From Pycnococcus provasolii (Eukaryota > Chlorophyta > Pseudoscourfieldiophyceae > Pseudoscourfieldiales > Pycnococcaceae), in the NCBI GenBank assembly GCA_938743325.2, contig OW568861.1, positions 62,001 to 126,000 on the forward strand: a stretch of 64,000 nt of DNA. The letters are read 5' to 3'. Below the pieces are notes generated by a model. It saw nothing but the letters and a program-made list of their open reading frames with translations. It made no database searches and had not been told where the DNA came from. The position numbers and the translations under genes are program-made. Of this stretch, positions 29,001 through 39,253 are shown piece after piece (positions within the stretch are counted from its first letter, which is position 1; each line of letters opens with the position of its first letter).

Positions 29001-30916
29001 TTCCTGTGCCTCTTCTAAGCGGACATTTCCATGCTGCGTCATTTGTCAAGTGCGCCCTTGACGGCGATACGGGTGTGCTCGACGTCGCGAGCGCAACATC
29101 TGCGGTCGAGTCCGATGATATTCGAGGCGAGAATGCGTCAACATATCTCGGCATGTGGGCCGTGCGCTACGATACGTCGTCAATCAACGAGGATACGAAT
29201 GCTCAGCCAGACTCACGTGCAGATGACGACCTCGCCTACTTCTCGCTACGCGTAGGATGCACGCAGGTTTGCCTCGTTCCTATTACTAATCCTTTCGATG
29301 TTCCGGTCGCATTATCTCTTTCTCTTGAGGTGCTCAACCCGCTTGCTGGTCACATATCGCTGAGCTTGACTCTTGGATCTGCCGAACCTTTCGCGCTTGG
29401 ACCTGGCGCCTCCACGCTGGTTCCGATTGAGGCGCTTGCCCTTGGTGAATTCCCGCTCTCCGTGACAGAGGGCGAAACGGGTAAGGCTGCCACGACCGCT
29501 GTCGTAACTCTCGTTGGAATGGCAAGCGACGCGAGTGACGCGGAGGGTGGCACTGTGCCCACGCCGCGGCGTATCGTTCTTGGCACTGCGTCGATGCGCG
29601 TTTCACCCGCGATCATTCAGCGCGTGCTTAGGGTGAATGTTTCCGTCGAAGAGGACGAAGACGACCTGGGTCCACCGAAAATGGCTCGTGCGATGGCATT
29701 CGCGGTGTCTAATGTCAAGTGCGCCGCAAACGCGGTGATTGCAGTCACCACGAGCGGCAAGCGTGGTGCGATCGCATACCGTCGTGCCGATGGATCTGAA
29801 CTGCACGCTGGCGATCGAGAACGCGAGGTTGACGGTACCACCGGTTTGATGTTGTACGCGTGGTCAGCTGGTGCGCGTATCTTGATCTCCCAGCCTGATC
29901 CGGATGGAAGTGTTGGGATTCGGCTAAAATTACTGGAACGTGGAGAAACGCGTACGCTTGTACACTTCTACGCTGATCCCGAGAAGCGATTCCACGCATT
30001 CACTTGGCTCGTCGTGGTGGCTGCCGCTGTGGGCGACGACGTGGTTGACGAAAATGAGCAATATTCCGAAGATGACTTTGAACATGAGGGTGGCCCTGTG
30101 CAGGGTGCATTGCAAGAGACAGACGCCGAGCCTCCATCGGCGGAGGAGGAGCTTGCTGCGCTGGACGCGAAGGCCAGCGCGGGCATGCTGCTCATGGATG
30201 AGGAGCTTGAGCGCATGGGTGATTTGCGAGGTGCTGTGAACGCCGAGCCTCCATCGGCGGAGGAGGAGCTTGCGGCACTGGAGGCGAAGGCCAGCGCGGG
30301 CATGCTGCTCATGGACGATGAGCTTGAGCGCATGGGTGATTTGCGAGGTGCTGTGTACGCTGAGCCTCCATCGGCGGAGGAGGAGCTTGCTGCGCTGGAC
30401 GCGAAGGCCAGCGCGGGCATGCTGCTCACGGATGAGGAACTCGAACGCATGCGTGATTTGCGAGGTGCTGTGAACGCCGAGCCTCCATCGGCGGAGGAGG
30501 AGCTTGCTGCGCTGGACGCGAAGGCCAAGGCGGGCATGCTGCTCACGGATGAGGAACTCGAGCGCATGCGTGATTTGCGAAGTGCTGGCGATGATGAGTA
30601 CGGTGAGGAAAGCTTCGACGATGAAGATGACGAAAATGCCGCAGATGCCGAGCCTCCATCAGCGCTGAAAGAGCTGGCTGCACTAGAGGCGAGGGTCAAA
30701 GCCGGCATGCTCCTCACTGACGAAGAGCTTGATCACATGCGCACCCTTCAAGCAGCTGAGCTCGCAGCGCTGGAGGCGAAAGCGAACACGGGTGAACCGC
30801 TAACGGATGAGGAGCTCATGCGCATGCGCGATCTGAGAAGTGCTCACGCCGACGCCGACTCAGAAGACTTCGACGACGATGAGGACGACGGAGGTGCAGG
30901 CGACTTTGCGTTTTAG
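26018..30916 (+). CDS. large multidomain protein with C-terminal 39-residue repeats, possibly ciliary
   Basis: 1632 residues, not securely recognised. The N-terminal 245 residues form a mixed alpha/beta domain (I-Q-R-Y-C-K-S-K-G, R-L-Y-V-D-L-V-R). Two C-x2-C pairs at about 301/304 and 370/373 could bind one zinc. The middle has several beta-rich segments with C2- or Ig-like hydrophobic spacing. A later part (I-T-N-P-F-D-V-P-V-A-L, then M-R-V-S-P-A-I-I-Q-R-V) vaguely recalls nephrocystin-4. The C-terminus carries four near-identical 39-residue repeats (nt 30125-30592) and two degenerate ones (A-A-L-E-A-K-A...G-x-x-L-T-D-E-E-L-x-x-M-R), ending in an Asp/Glu tail. No signal peptide or membrane helix. 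TGTAA at 30932-30936. A ciliary role is only inferred. Confidence 0.7.
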   Translation: MDLLARAALTATASSGGGAHGQPDDDDDDVDVPAVFVPDTVMVLEANECLWMYTAASGRIKVKAQNEISAAQVVRTLGSIEFPDDVCVVLKRPALNPLPVKTNQGDVDIAVVEGAADVTPLSTNGLVELLRDPPKGNYVIQRYCKSKGDRAAFMRVHVKNSKIETVHRFASAWTYSARAAAVLRFTASPTRCDPKRVRGANEMEAAAVALEVAETLQVARGKPCTRLYVDLVRGDDNRLWVINVRGAKFKGEAPTPGRPPSARRRGESAGAVNLKAPDTSGMKRQQKKQSSSTPSPSWKRCASCQMVHARSADDAVTPNRHRLTMRQVREMEHSLARRGIFLPWFGRPAFQRRADEDAALNGLLSADYEVCDACYRLSKEVAARDSAAALLAAPTAMQPCAPPTEDVVDTSPWQCDDDGACLRFVARLVVQAIEIRGLERSVVEGVGMNARSACVLTLDIPPLGPSRVGSQSGPQPNALETGVVALQGVKVLDLAAETPGDIAEFCLTCAGVNLALGVAGATTQMDEDVPKSLLEGGLRLDRLLLLGDPPDDYCAPLAARRIFHVPISSTSSLHAIATVAMGVESLGFRRLRPEHLRASFLPAPADVRVLHPSVVAEPLPKAWTVRPVAESIEFAEVQPRLVEHAPQAHPRLAAPQHVFVAVSDIVWPADDIETLSPERRALIRSGELRVSMAIVQAIPSVQPVDYDSSHDDRVTISGAGASTPTDPWEAVVPLVIETGTANGTTPSSGDAMLHVFVHSAGVHPDSRELIASGCCATSFDLDDEPRRQRILLTTPEGAQGTALVYIEFAPWGAPHARHVRRRMHFDGSGSLQEQAQLIDAEHEEARVACDLAFAASRDYVKAIDPQLPILTSSVRAARECAFSQRSSALALHVAWIGGNSELHKLRELTFIVHVAGLTARTVAYSLRAADGVISPDLPVEAYFRVGGAHDRGSHLTVHFHSHDATEHARLCHALVDSPAILEVMSRGKPLGVVHVPVPLLSGHFHAASFVKCALDGDTGVLDVASATSAVESDDIRGENASTYLGMWAVRYDTSSINEDTNAQPDSRADDDLAYFSLRVGCTQVCLVPITNPFDVPVALSLSLEVLNPLAGHISLSLTLGSAEPFALGPGASTLVPIEALALGEFPLSVTEGETGKAATTAVVTLVGMASDASDAEGGTVPTPRRIVLGTASMRVSPAIIQRVLRVNVSVEEDEDDLGPPKMARAMAFAVSNVKCAANAVIAVTTSGKRGAIAYRRADGSELHAGDREREVDGTTGLMLYAWSAGARILISQPDPDGSVGIRLKLLERGETRTLVHFYADPEKRFHAFTWLVVVAAAVGDDVVDENEQYSEDDFEHEGGPVQGALQETDAEPPSAEEELAALDAKASAGMLLMDEELERMGDLRGAVNAEPPSAEEELAALEAKASAGMLLMDDELERMGDLRGAVYAEPPSAEEELAALDAKASAGMLLTDEELERMRDLRGAVNAEPPSAEEELAALDAKAKAGMLLTDEELERMRDLRSAGDDEYGEESFDDEDDENAADAEPPSALKELAALEARVKAGMLLTDEELDHMRTLQAAELAALEAKANTGEPLTDEELMRMRDLRSAHADADSEDFDDDEDDGGAGDFAF
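30125..30592 (+). repeat. four in-frame 117-bp tandem repeats
   Basis: Copies at 30125, 30242, 30359 and 30476, each 117 bp (39 codons), differing at few bases. The core reads E-P-P-S-A-E-E-E-L-A-A-L-D-A-K. Near-identity in DNA points to recent expansion. Confidence 0.95.
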
Positions 30917-30977
30917 ACCGCTGTACAATACTGTAAAGGCAAAAACTGATTTCGTTTTTTAAGTTTCCAACTTACAT

Positions 30978-33351
30978 TTAGTGCATGACATTCATCCGTG
31001 CACCGGTCATCGCGAGACGGCTCTCTCCGCCCGTCGACGGCGAGCTGCGCGTTGACGTGCGATTCATGTACAGCCGTCCTGAGCTATTTCTGGCGCCACT
31101 TGCACTCATCGGGCGCGCCTGCGCGCCGCCGTAACCTGCACTCGGCGGCATGCGGCGACCTAGGCTGGTCGGGCTGCGCGACCCTTTGGGCCCAGACAAG
31201 CTATCGCCATCCACCGAGGTGCGAGCCTGCTGCGCGAAGAGGTCTTCACTACGCTCGAGTGCAGTCTGCAACCGTGTCTCAAACTCGCGCTGCTTCTTCT
31301 CCGTATCCGCCTTGAGGCGATCGATCGCGCGTTCGTGCTGCCGCCTTGCCTTTTCGAGGCTTTCCTCCGCCGCCTCCGCACGCTGGCGCCAGTACGCCTC
31401 CTGGGTGTTGTTCGCGCTCGCCTGCAGCCTGCGCTCCATCTCCGATCTGAGCTGCTTGGTGTACTCGGATGATGCCGCTCCCACCCCAAGCAGCGCGCAG
31501 AAATGTGTGAATTGGAGCAATGCCATCCCCACGCTATGCATGACATTTTCGGCAGCGCTCATCAGCACGACAGTGCTTCCCTCCGGATCCGCGCGGAGCG
31601 CTTCAAGCAGGTCTGGTGCCGGCACGCCGTCGACACTTCCCCGGACGGTAGCAGCGGCGTTGTACACTCGGCGCAGAACCGCCACCGCGGGATCACTGTC
31701 GTTCAAGTTGTTCGATTCGCCACTCGCTTCGGCTGATGCGAGCGCCTCGGCGGCAAAGCGCTCCTCCTCGAACGAAAGGGCGGAGCGGAGACGTTCCGAC
31801 ACGGTCGACACGTCGAGAGTGGTTGAGAAAGAAACGGTCGTGGCTGGCCCAGTTCCGACATCCGCGCCGCTCAATTCGATGGCGGCAATCATCTCTGCAA
31901 ACTTGGAACTCTTCATCAGGAACGATGCTGGATCTCGGTCGCGCAGCGCATCCTCCGCTAGCTCGATGGCTGCCCTCATGTCGAATCCGAGTTTCTCCGA
32001 CCTCACCTTCTGCTCTTGCAGCACACGCACCTTGTCCAATTTCTGCGCATTGATCGAAGCGATCATCTCCGCCTCGCGCTGCTTGAGCATCTCCGCAAAG
32101 TTCATGAACGCGTCCGCTACGGCGGCAGCAAGGCGCTCCGCCTCCGCGTCGACAGCCGCGATCGTTCCGCCGAGCTCGCGCACGAATGCCTCGACGCGAT
32201 TTTGCTCTCGCATCAGCTTCATCAATTTCTCGAGCTTCTGCAGAACATCCTCTTGGACGTTGCGCTGCTCCTTCTCCGCGTCGATGCCATTCTCGTCTAG
32301 CCTCTTCTCCTCGCGCGCCGCCGCGGCGCGAAGGAATTCAGCAACCTTGACAAGCCCATATCCCGTCTCGTAGTCTCCTCCAACCTTTGGGTCCGCGTCC
32401 GCCGCGCCGTCGCCGTATGTCGTGTTATTCTCGGCGAAGCCAACTGAGGGAGCCGGGGCGCCGTTGCCGAACATACCTCCGGCTGCGGACTGCCCGAACA
32501 TACGACCACCGCCGGCGGCCTGTCGTCCTGGCGGCATCGACGACGACATCGGAGGAAGGTTCGCGCTCCTGTTTGCTGCGTTTCGGTCAATGTCGTCGAG
32601 CAGTGCCTCGAGTTCTTCGTCAGACACCTCGAGCAGTTTTCGCACCTCGGCAAGGCTTATGACGCCGTCGCCGTCGGGGTCGGCCAGGTACAGGCGCCCG
32701 AGCACGTACCGCAGTTCGTTGTTCGATATGTCTGGAAGCAGGAGCCTGAGCGTGCGCACCACCTCCGCGTGGTCGAGCACGCCGTCTCGGTTGAAGTCGA
32801 GTGCGCGAAACGCCTCCTTGTGATCGGCGCTCTGCCTGAGGTGCTGCCTCAGTCGGCGCACAATTTCAAGCACGACGCGCTTACCCTCCGGTGCACGGAG
32901 CACCTCGCCGACGCGATAGCACTCTTCGATGGCCTTACAAGTGGTTTTTTTGGCGGAGGTGGGCGGGACGTGGGGGAAGGTTTTTGTTGTGTGTTAGTTG
33001 GGGTGAATCGTTTGCGTATTTGTCGAAGGCGACGACGTGAAATGAAGTCGCTGAATGTCGCCTTACCTGGTGGAGCTCCTGATAGCTGAGTTTGCCGTCC
33101 GTGTTGAAGTCGAGGACTGTTCGCACGTACTTGATTTGCGCGTTGCTCGCCATCGGCACGATGCGCTGAACGAGCGTCGAGATTTCGCGCTTCTCCAGGA
33201 ACGCCGTTTGGTCGCGGTCGAGCTCCTTGAAGAGCTCGAGCATGCGCGTTCGGTTCTCCTTGAGGTGCCTGTACAGCGCGGCGAAGACGTCGACGGGTGC
33301 GCGGCCGAGCGCGTTCGCGCGCTGCTGCGGCGTCGAGGCGGCTGCTCCCAT
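30978..33351 (-). CDS. EF-hand coiled-coil protein
   Basis: Calcium-binding protein of 746 residues from two exons, 33351-33067 (95 codons) and 32933-30978. The 133-base intron (GTAAGG donor, pyrimidine-rich end, TTGTAAG acceptor) splits the EF-hand region between codons. Four EF-hand loops: D-R-D-Q-T-A-F-L-E-K-R-E (weak) and D-F-N-T-D-G-K-L-S-Y-Q-E in exon 1, D-F-N-R-D-G-V-L-D-H-A-E and D-P-D-G-D-G-V-I-S-L-A-E in exon 2. A long helical, coiled-coil region follows (about 250-600), then a Ser/Arg/Gly-rich tail. The start M-G-A-A-A-S-T has a possible N-myristoylation glycine, which suggests membrane association. TGTAA signal at 30972-30976 (TTACA on plus). Partner unknown. Confidence 0.88.
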
Positions 33352-34354
33352 GACACACGAAGAGGTGGAGAGAGAGGTGTTGAGCCCACCCAGTGGGACC
33401 GGCCGCGGGTAATAAAAAAGCACGACTGCAGGGCCGGGAGAGAGAGAGAGGAGGGGAGAGAGACAACAAAGGGCAGAAGGCCGAGAGACTAACCTTAGAC
33501 GGGGGGAGGGAACTGGGAAGGAGTTCCCCGGGGGGCAGTCAACTCCACTCCACTCCACTCCCCTCCTTTCCTTTCCTCGAGGCTCTTTCCGGTGGGCCTT
33601 TCCTTTTGGCAAGACTCTCTTCACTCTTGCTGGTCCCGTACTCTCGTCCGCCTTTCCTTTCCTTTCCTTTCCTTTCCTTTTCGTCCTTTTCGGCTGTCCG
33701 GTCAGGCATCAGGTACTCAGGTGCCAAGTTACTTCTAAGTTAGTTCACTCCAGGTGCCAGGGAGATTATTGGAGAACACACGTTCCGTTCAAGTCTTCTA
33801 GCTAGACGGAGAGAGAGAACAGCTTCCCTCTTCTTGCCTTCCCTTTGCATTTGCTCTCCCCCGCGGAGCACTGAAGTGTCCGTTGGTACGTTGGTGGGTC
33901 ATGCATGGCAAAAGCTCTCTGCTGGGACAGACAGACACACTGCACTGCACGTCTGCACTCTGCAACGGGGGGAAAGAAAGGGGTTTTAACTTTTACGTCG
34001 TTTACGTCTGCCGTCCTCCAAGGCCGTCCTCCAAGGCCAACGCCCTGTCGCCGGTCGCCCTTGCGCTCGGGCATCCATCCCCCAGAAGGAGAGAGCTCTG
34101 AGGTGTGAGGTTCTGGTGTGAGGTCAAGTTTACACTAGCTGGCATGCTGTGCTACCATAGGAGCCGGCTCCCCGTCTCAGGCCCCTCTCAAGGAAACGGT
34201 TCCAACACTCTTGGCCGGCTCCCACCGTCCCTCCTTACATTTCAAGGAAGTTGGCCAAGCCCATCACGACGAGCCAAGCAAGCACTCTTGCCTTCAGCGA
34301 TCTCACAGACAAAGTCTCACTCGCTCGCTCGCCCTCGTAGAAGGAAGGCGCGAT
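33352..34354. other. intergenic, pyrimidine-rich microsatellites
   Basis: 1.0 kb between divergent genes. It holds CCACT repeats (about 33541-33562), CCTTT repeats (33653-33682) and a duplicated AAGGCCGTCCTCC (about 34012-34035). No gene seen. Confidence 0.4.
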
Positions 34355-34942
34355 ATGCAGTCCATGAACAACATGATGGAGCAGGCCAAGGCCGGCCTGC
34401 AGAACGCGAAGACGGCCATCCTCGGCGACGACTCCAACATCAAAAAGGCGCACAGACTCGCCTCGGACGCTGTCAAGGCGGATGGCGAACAGAAGGCTGC
34501 GGAAGCAGCAAAACTGTACGAGGCGGCGGCGGCGGCTATCGACGCCGCGCTGAAGAACTCCGAATTCCCGGCACAGGAAGCGCCACAGGCGGCTCAAACT
34601 GCGCAGTACTACCGACACCGAGCGGGGGAGCTTAAGGGCTTCGTGAACGCGACGGTGCAAGCAGCGCAAGTTCCGCAGCCTGGCCCGCCGGCTGGCAGTA
34701 CAAGTGCAGCGGACGCCGCAAGGGCGGCTGCTGGCGCGGCGGCCATCGGCGCGTTCGCCGGTCTTGCTTTCCCTGTTATTGGCGGCCTCACCGTCGCCGC
34801 CGCCGGCGCCGCCGCCGGCGCGGTCGTCGCAACGCGCAACGACACGACGGGCCAGGTGGCGCGCGCCATGGGCGGCGCAGCTGCGAGCGGGTTGAGCGGC
34901 TTGGGCAACGCCATCGCCGGCGCTACGAACCAGCGCAGATGA
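34355..34942 (+). CDS. small MIT-like protein with glycine/alanine zipper
   Basis: 195 residues. Residues about 25-95 form a three-helix pattern ([39 protein letters not shown]) like an MIT domain, which binds ESCRT-III tails. The C-terminal half is an Ala/Gly-rich segment (G-A-F-A-G-L-A-F-P-V-I-G-G-L-T-V-A-A-A-G) that may insert into membranes, as in spartin/senescence-domain proteins. The ATG 34355 (M-Q-S-M-N-N-M-M) follows a pyrimidine-rich leader; the frame upstream has no clear start. Function in endosomal or lipid-droplet trafficking is inference. Confidence 0.65.
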   Translation: MQSMNNMMEQAKAGLQNAKTAILGDDSNIKKAHRLASDAVKADGEQKAAEAAKLYEAAAAAIDAALKNSEFPAQEAPQAAQTAQYYRHRAGELKGFVNATVQAAQVPQPGPPAGSTSAADAARAAAGAAAIGAFAGLAFPVIGGLTVAAAGAAAGAVVATRNDTTGQVARAMGGAAASGLSGLGNAIAGATNQRR

Positions 34943-34978
34943 CCATCAAGAAAGTGAAACGAATCATACTGAACATTA

Positions 34979-35010
34979 AAACCCCGAACCCCGAACCCCG
35001 AACCCCGAAA
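34979..35010 (+). repeat. heptamer repeat AACCCCG
   Basis: Four copies of AACCCCG between two co-oriented genes. It differs from the CCCTAA arrays by a C-for-T change and an added G. Confidence 0.8.
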
Positions 35011-35133
35011 AAACAAAGAGTTTATCTTTTTTCTTTTTGAGAATCTCCCCCCCCGGGGCGAGACGACCTCGGGCCTCCCCCCTGACTCGGACACCGCACT
35101 CGCACCTCGGGGGAGGTCATACATAAGCTATCG

Positions 35134-36168
35134 ATGGCGTCGCTCCACACGCAGCAAAACGTGCTCTTGCACACAGCCTCAGGCAAAAGAGTGCGGGTTC
35201 CTCGCCATAAGGTTAGAGTTATTTCCCCGCAGTGCGCCGCCGTCGACAACGCGGCGCCGTCAGGCTCAGCTCCTGCGCCGCAGCTTGCATCCGCGCTGCA
35301 GGCGGCGAGAGAAAGGGGCGCGCAGGCTTCCAACACCGCGCGCGAGGCGGCGAATGCAGCGTCGCACGCGGCGTCGCGCGCACTCGTCGCGCAGCAAAGA
35401 CTCGACGATGCCACCGCACGCGCAAATCAGGCGCTGGAGGCGGAGCAGCAGCAGAACAGGACGGTGAGCGGCCGGCTCAGGACGCGAGTCGCGTTCCTGC
35501 AGAAGGGCGACCCGCAGAACCCGAACAAGCCGCCACCAGCGCTCGTCGCGGCTGATGCCGCGGCACAGTGCCAAAAGCTCGCAGCCATCTGCTTCGAGGC
35601 TGCGGACCTCGCCGAGGGGGGCGCAAAGCTCGTGCCGCGAGCCAACGCGAGGATGAGCAACGCGGACACGTCCATCGTCGAGGGGGCGATGCGCATGGCC
35701 ACGCTGGAGTTGAATGCGTGCAGTGCGATGGCGGAGGTGCGAGCGAGCCAGGCGTACGACGCCATCCAGAGCGCAGATGCCGCCGTGGAATCTGCGCTGC
35801 AGAGCGCGTTGAGGTTGGACGCGGGCAGTGCGCCGCTTCTCGGCGAACCTGTGCCTAATATTAGTGCCGTCGAACTCGAGGAGCAGGTTGAAAGTGGTGC
35901 CCAGCAAAAACTTAAGAAAGTTGTGGGAGACGCCGAGAAGCTGGCGTCGAAACGCGTCAAGGATGCGCGAACAGGTTCTCGTGATTGGTCCAAGTCTGGC
36001 CTTGGTGAGGGCATGGCGACTGCATTCGAAGACTTTGAGCAGGAGTACGAGGACGAGGAGGGGAGGTTTGAGCGATTTGTGAAATTTGCTCGAGTCTCCG
36101 CATATCTTGGCGCTGCATGGGCCATCGCGACGTTGACGAGCAAATTGATACCACATTCAAGCTTGTAA
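35134..36168 (+). CDS. Ala-rich helical protein with C-terminal membrane segment, unknown
   Basis: 344 residues, family not recognised. A basic N-terminus (S-G-K-R-V-R-V-P-R-H-K-V-R-V) is followed by Ala-rich helices able to form coiled coils (about 45-110) and two further helical blocks (about 135-165 and 190-230). An acidic stretch (F-E-D-F-E-Q-E-Y-E-D-E-E-G-R-F) precedes a short hydrophobic helix at about 320-336, six residues from a C-terminal S-S-L. This is the shape of a tail-anchored protein. It follows the MIT-like gene on the same strand, 191 bases away; the two share Ala-rich composition but no clear homology. Confidence 0.65.
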   Translation: MASLHTQQNVLLHTASGKRVRVPRHKVRVISPQCAAVDNAAPSGSAPAPQLASALQAARERGAQASNTAREAANAASHAASRALVAQQRLDDATARANQALEAEQQQNRTVSGRLRTRVAFLQKGDPQNPNKPPPALVAADAAAQCQKLAAICFEAADLAEGGAKLVPRANARMSNADTSIVEGAMRMATLELNACSAMAEVRASQAYDAIQSADAAVESALQSALRLDAGSAPLLGEPVPNISAVELEEQVESGAQQKLKKVVGDAEKLASKRVKDARTGSRDWSKSGLGEGMATAFEDFEQEYEDEEGRFERFVKFARVSAYLGAAWAIATLTSKLIPHSSL

Positions 36169-36420
36169 ACCAAGTTGAAGCTTACTAAAATGAGAAAACG
36201 CGTTACAATTTCAAACGTATATACTTATTGAAAAGACTATTTTCTGAATAAAATGGAAAATCCAAAAAAAAACAAGAAGGGGAAAAAAAAGATATGGTGG
36301 AAAAAAAGAGGTGAGGGGGGGTGGTAGGGAGAAATATCGGCGGCAGCGGCGGCGGCAGCGGCAGCGGCGGCGGCGGCAGCAGCAAAATGTGGCGAGCTAG
36401 GCATGTCCAGCTCACCTTCT

Positions 36421-37060
36421 TCATGCTGACGGCGCGACAGCCGCGGCAATCCAGTTCGCCAGTTCGTCGAACGAAGTGTTTGCGCGAATCGACGACACGC
36501 TATCACGCACATTATTTTGCGTGGATGGAGGAAAAGACGCAGCGGCGGCAGCAGCCGCAGCGGCGGCGGCGGCGGCAATCGACGCGCTTGACGATCGCAT
36601 CGGCGCTGTCGGCGACGTTGGCTCCGGTATGGTTGCGAGAGCACCGCTTGGAGGATTGCAGGGAACGCACATCGTCGGCTCGCGTGCCTCTTCCGGTTTA
36701 TGGTAGAAGAAGCACACACGTCGCGTGCATGCGATGCCATCCTTGCATGCGGCTGTACGGTACCTCTGAGGATGCAGCCACGTCTCGAATACGCCATGCG
36801 AGTATTGACACGCGTCTCCTGCGGTGCACACACCCTTGCGATGGGCAGGGCACGGCGTTCCGCTGTACGTGACGCGGCGCGGGTCACGGCGTGCAGCCTT
36901 CTCGCCCGCGTGCGCGTACGGGCAGAGCGTCCACTCGTGCGCCCTCGTGCGTGGGCAGCGGGTCACCTTGAACTCGAACATCATCTTCTCTGGATCCGCG
37001 AGAAATGCAGCCATCTCGTCAGACATCGGCGCGTTGTTATCCATAATGCTGTGCGCCGAG

Positions 37061-37096
<36 letters not shown>

Positions 37097-37974
37097 GTCG
37101 ACGACAACGACGATGTGGTGTTTGCAGCTGCGGTTGTGCCGTTTGCTGCGTTTTGAGCCTGAGATGCTTGTCCCACCTTCTTGTCGTAATCGTCGAGCAA
37201 GAGAGGTGGTGGTGGACTCGTTCCGAATGTGGCATTTGCAATTTGCTGCTGCAGCTTTTGCTGCGCCTGCTGCTGTTTCGGTGGAGGCAGAACATCAGCT
37301 GCCCTTCGTCCAAGGTGGTCGACGGCACCTCTGTCTGCACCCGCGGCGAGCAGCATGGCAATCACGCCGGAGCTCCCTGGCGAACCACCCGCCGCGGCGC
37401 AGTGCAGCGCCGTTGCGCCGTCCGTTGGACTCGCCACCGTGGGATCAGCGCCGTTCGCGAGCAGGTATGTCATTGCCAGCGCCGCGCCTGTCGTGGCTGC
37501 CGCCATGAGAGGCGTGCGCAGCGCGCCGTCCGCCTGCCTCGCAAAGGCGTCGACGTGCACGCCCTCCATCTCCACGGAGAGGCGCACGGCAGCCGTGTCA
37601 TCGTTGGCGGCGGCGTGAATCGCCGCGAGCGTACGCGCCGACTCGAGCTTTTGGCTGTTGATGTTGACGATTTTCTTAGTTCGCGCGACGAGGTCGTTGT
37701 CCGAGTTGCACGGTGAGAGTGTCGACGGGAGTAGGCTGATGGCGTTCGACGCTTTCGACTTGGGCGTGAACGGCGCGGCGATGGACGAGAGCGGTGGACT
37801 TCCGCCGTTCTGCGGCGTCATGGACGGCGAGCGTGGCGGTGACGAGAATGGGTTTGACGGTGAGGATGGACGTTGTTGCAGCATCGTGGGTGAGTGGCAT
37901 CGTGGCATCTGCGATGTCGTGGGTGAGGCGGGATACAAGCCGCAAGCAGTGGTAGTTGGAGAGTGGTTATTGTT

Positions 37975-38017
<43 letters not shown>

Positions 38018-38160
38018 TTGTCGTTGTCAATATTGTTGTGACTACTTTTGTTGCCAAAGTTGTTGTCAACTGTCAAGTTGTCGTCGAGTTGAAATGCCGG
38101 AGCCAGTGGTGCGTGCGAGAGCAGGGCGGCATTGAGCACAGGGGAAGAAAAGCCCATCAT
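36421..38160 (-). CDS. ankyrin / tandem CCCH zinc-finger protein, plant RR-TZF type
   Basis: RNA-binding regulator, as in plants where these proteins bind AU-rich mRNA and localise to P-bodies and stress granules. Two ankyrin repeats are at residues about 185-300 ([18 protein letters not shown]). The RR domain ([16 protein letters not shown]) precedes fingers spaced C-x7-C-x5-C-x3-H-x16-C-x5-C-x4-C-x3-H, the exact plant signature. Start 38160 is preferred over an upstream in-frame ATG because the added leader is hydrophobic and A/T-rich, and 38160 follows a TATA-like sequence. Low-complexity tracts: Asn-Asp from a hexamer repeat (about nt 37968-38033), polyGln (about 37067-37097) and polyAla near the C-terminus. 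Confidence 0.9.
37966..38033 (-). repeat. hexanucleotide microsatellite coding for Asn-Asp
   Basis: GTTGTC units in tandem on plus, read on minus as alternating Asn and Asp codons within the TZF gene. Confidence 0.9.
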
Positions 38161-39253
38161 CAGACTATAAAAAAAATAAAAAGAAAAAGAAACACAAAGA
38201 AGAGCCAAATAAGAAGTATCCACACAAGAAGAATACAGTACTACTGTGAATGAATACACGTGATATTATTATTTATTCCTGAGAGGGCACTGCACTGTAA
38301 TGTCTTCTTCCGAGAGGAGAGGAGAGGGAGTATGGCTGCGCCCCTATTTGAGAGATAAGGGCGGGGCCGGAAAGGTGGGAAGGGGACAGGTCAGATAAAT
38401 AAAACGTCGGATGAGACAACAATAGGGGGGCGCCGTCACAGCGGAAAGAAGCGGTTTTATCTTTTCCCCCCCTTCCCTTCCCTTCCCTTCCCTTCCCTTC
38501 CCTTCCCGGCCTTCGGGGCTCTTGTTCTGTCTGGATAGATTAGCCGATCTCCACGCATGTGTTCTCTTCTCGGACCTGCCTAGCGACGGATTCGGGATTC
38601 CTCCTTTGTTCTCTGGGTGTCTTTTTTTTGTTTTTCTTTTTTTTGTTTTTCTTTTTTTTTTCGTTTTGTAGTGAGTTTCGTCGTTGGCGTGACTTTCGTC
38701 GCAAACAAGGACCAAAAGGAAGGGCGACCACGATCGTCATGGTCATGGCAAGTGTGGGAAAATGCCGGACATTATTCGCACGGGGGACAATTCGATTTGT
38801 CTTATCCAATTTATTTTCAAAGGTTTACACGCTTGTTTTCGACCATTTGCGATTGCCACGTGTGATCCCGAAGAAAACTAAAATTGCCGTGTTTCGTTTC
38901 ATTTCGTTGTGGTGATATGTACGTGTAGGTGAGAATCTGCACTTTCGGACTTCAAGGCCTGAACGTGCGAGCGCCATGTTACTGTACTGTAAAAGGATTT
39001 CGATGGGGAGCCTAAGGAGGTACGATAGTACTAGTCTACCATAGGCCTTCGCCGCCTTCCGTCTTGACTCTTGCGCGGGAAGGGAGCAGTATTTGAGGGG
39101 ATGGGAAAAGTGCAGGAGACGGCGACGGGCGGAAGTGAGAACTGAGAGATTCCAGACTGTTCAGCCGGTCGATGCTCGGTTAGGGTTTGACATCCCTCTG
39201 CCCTCCCCCGCCCCCCCCCTGTTCCTGTTCCCTCCTCCCCCAATCTTCTGGCG
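38161..39253. other. intergenic with CCCTT and T-rich tracts
   Basis: 1.1 kb between divergent genes. CCCTT repeats at about 38468-38505, T-rich tracts at 38620-38665, and a single TTAGGGTTT at about 39179. No supported gene. Confidence 0.4.
39179..39189 (+). promoter_or_regulatory. single TTAGGGTTT box upstream of ribokinase
   Basis: One GTTAGGGTTTG box on the coding strand, 65 bases before the ribokinase ATG. It equals a plant-type telo-box on the opposite strand (AAACCCTAA). Confidence 0.5.
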
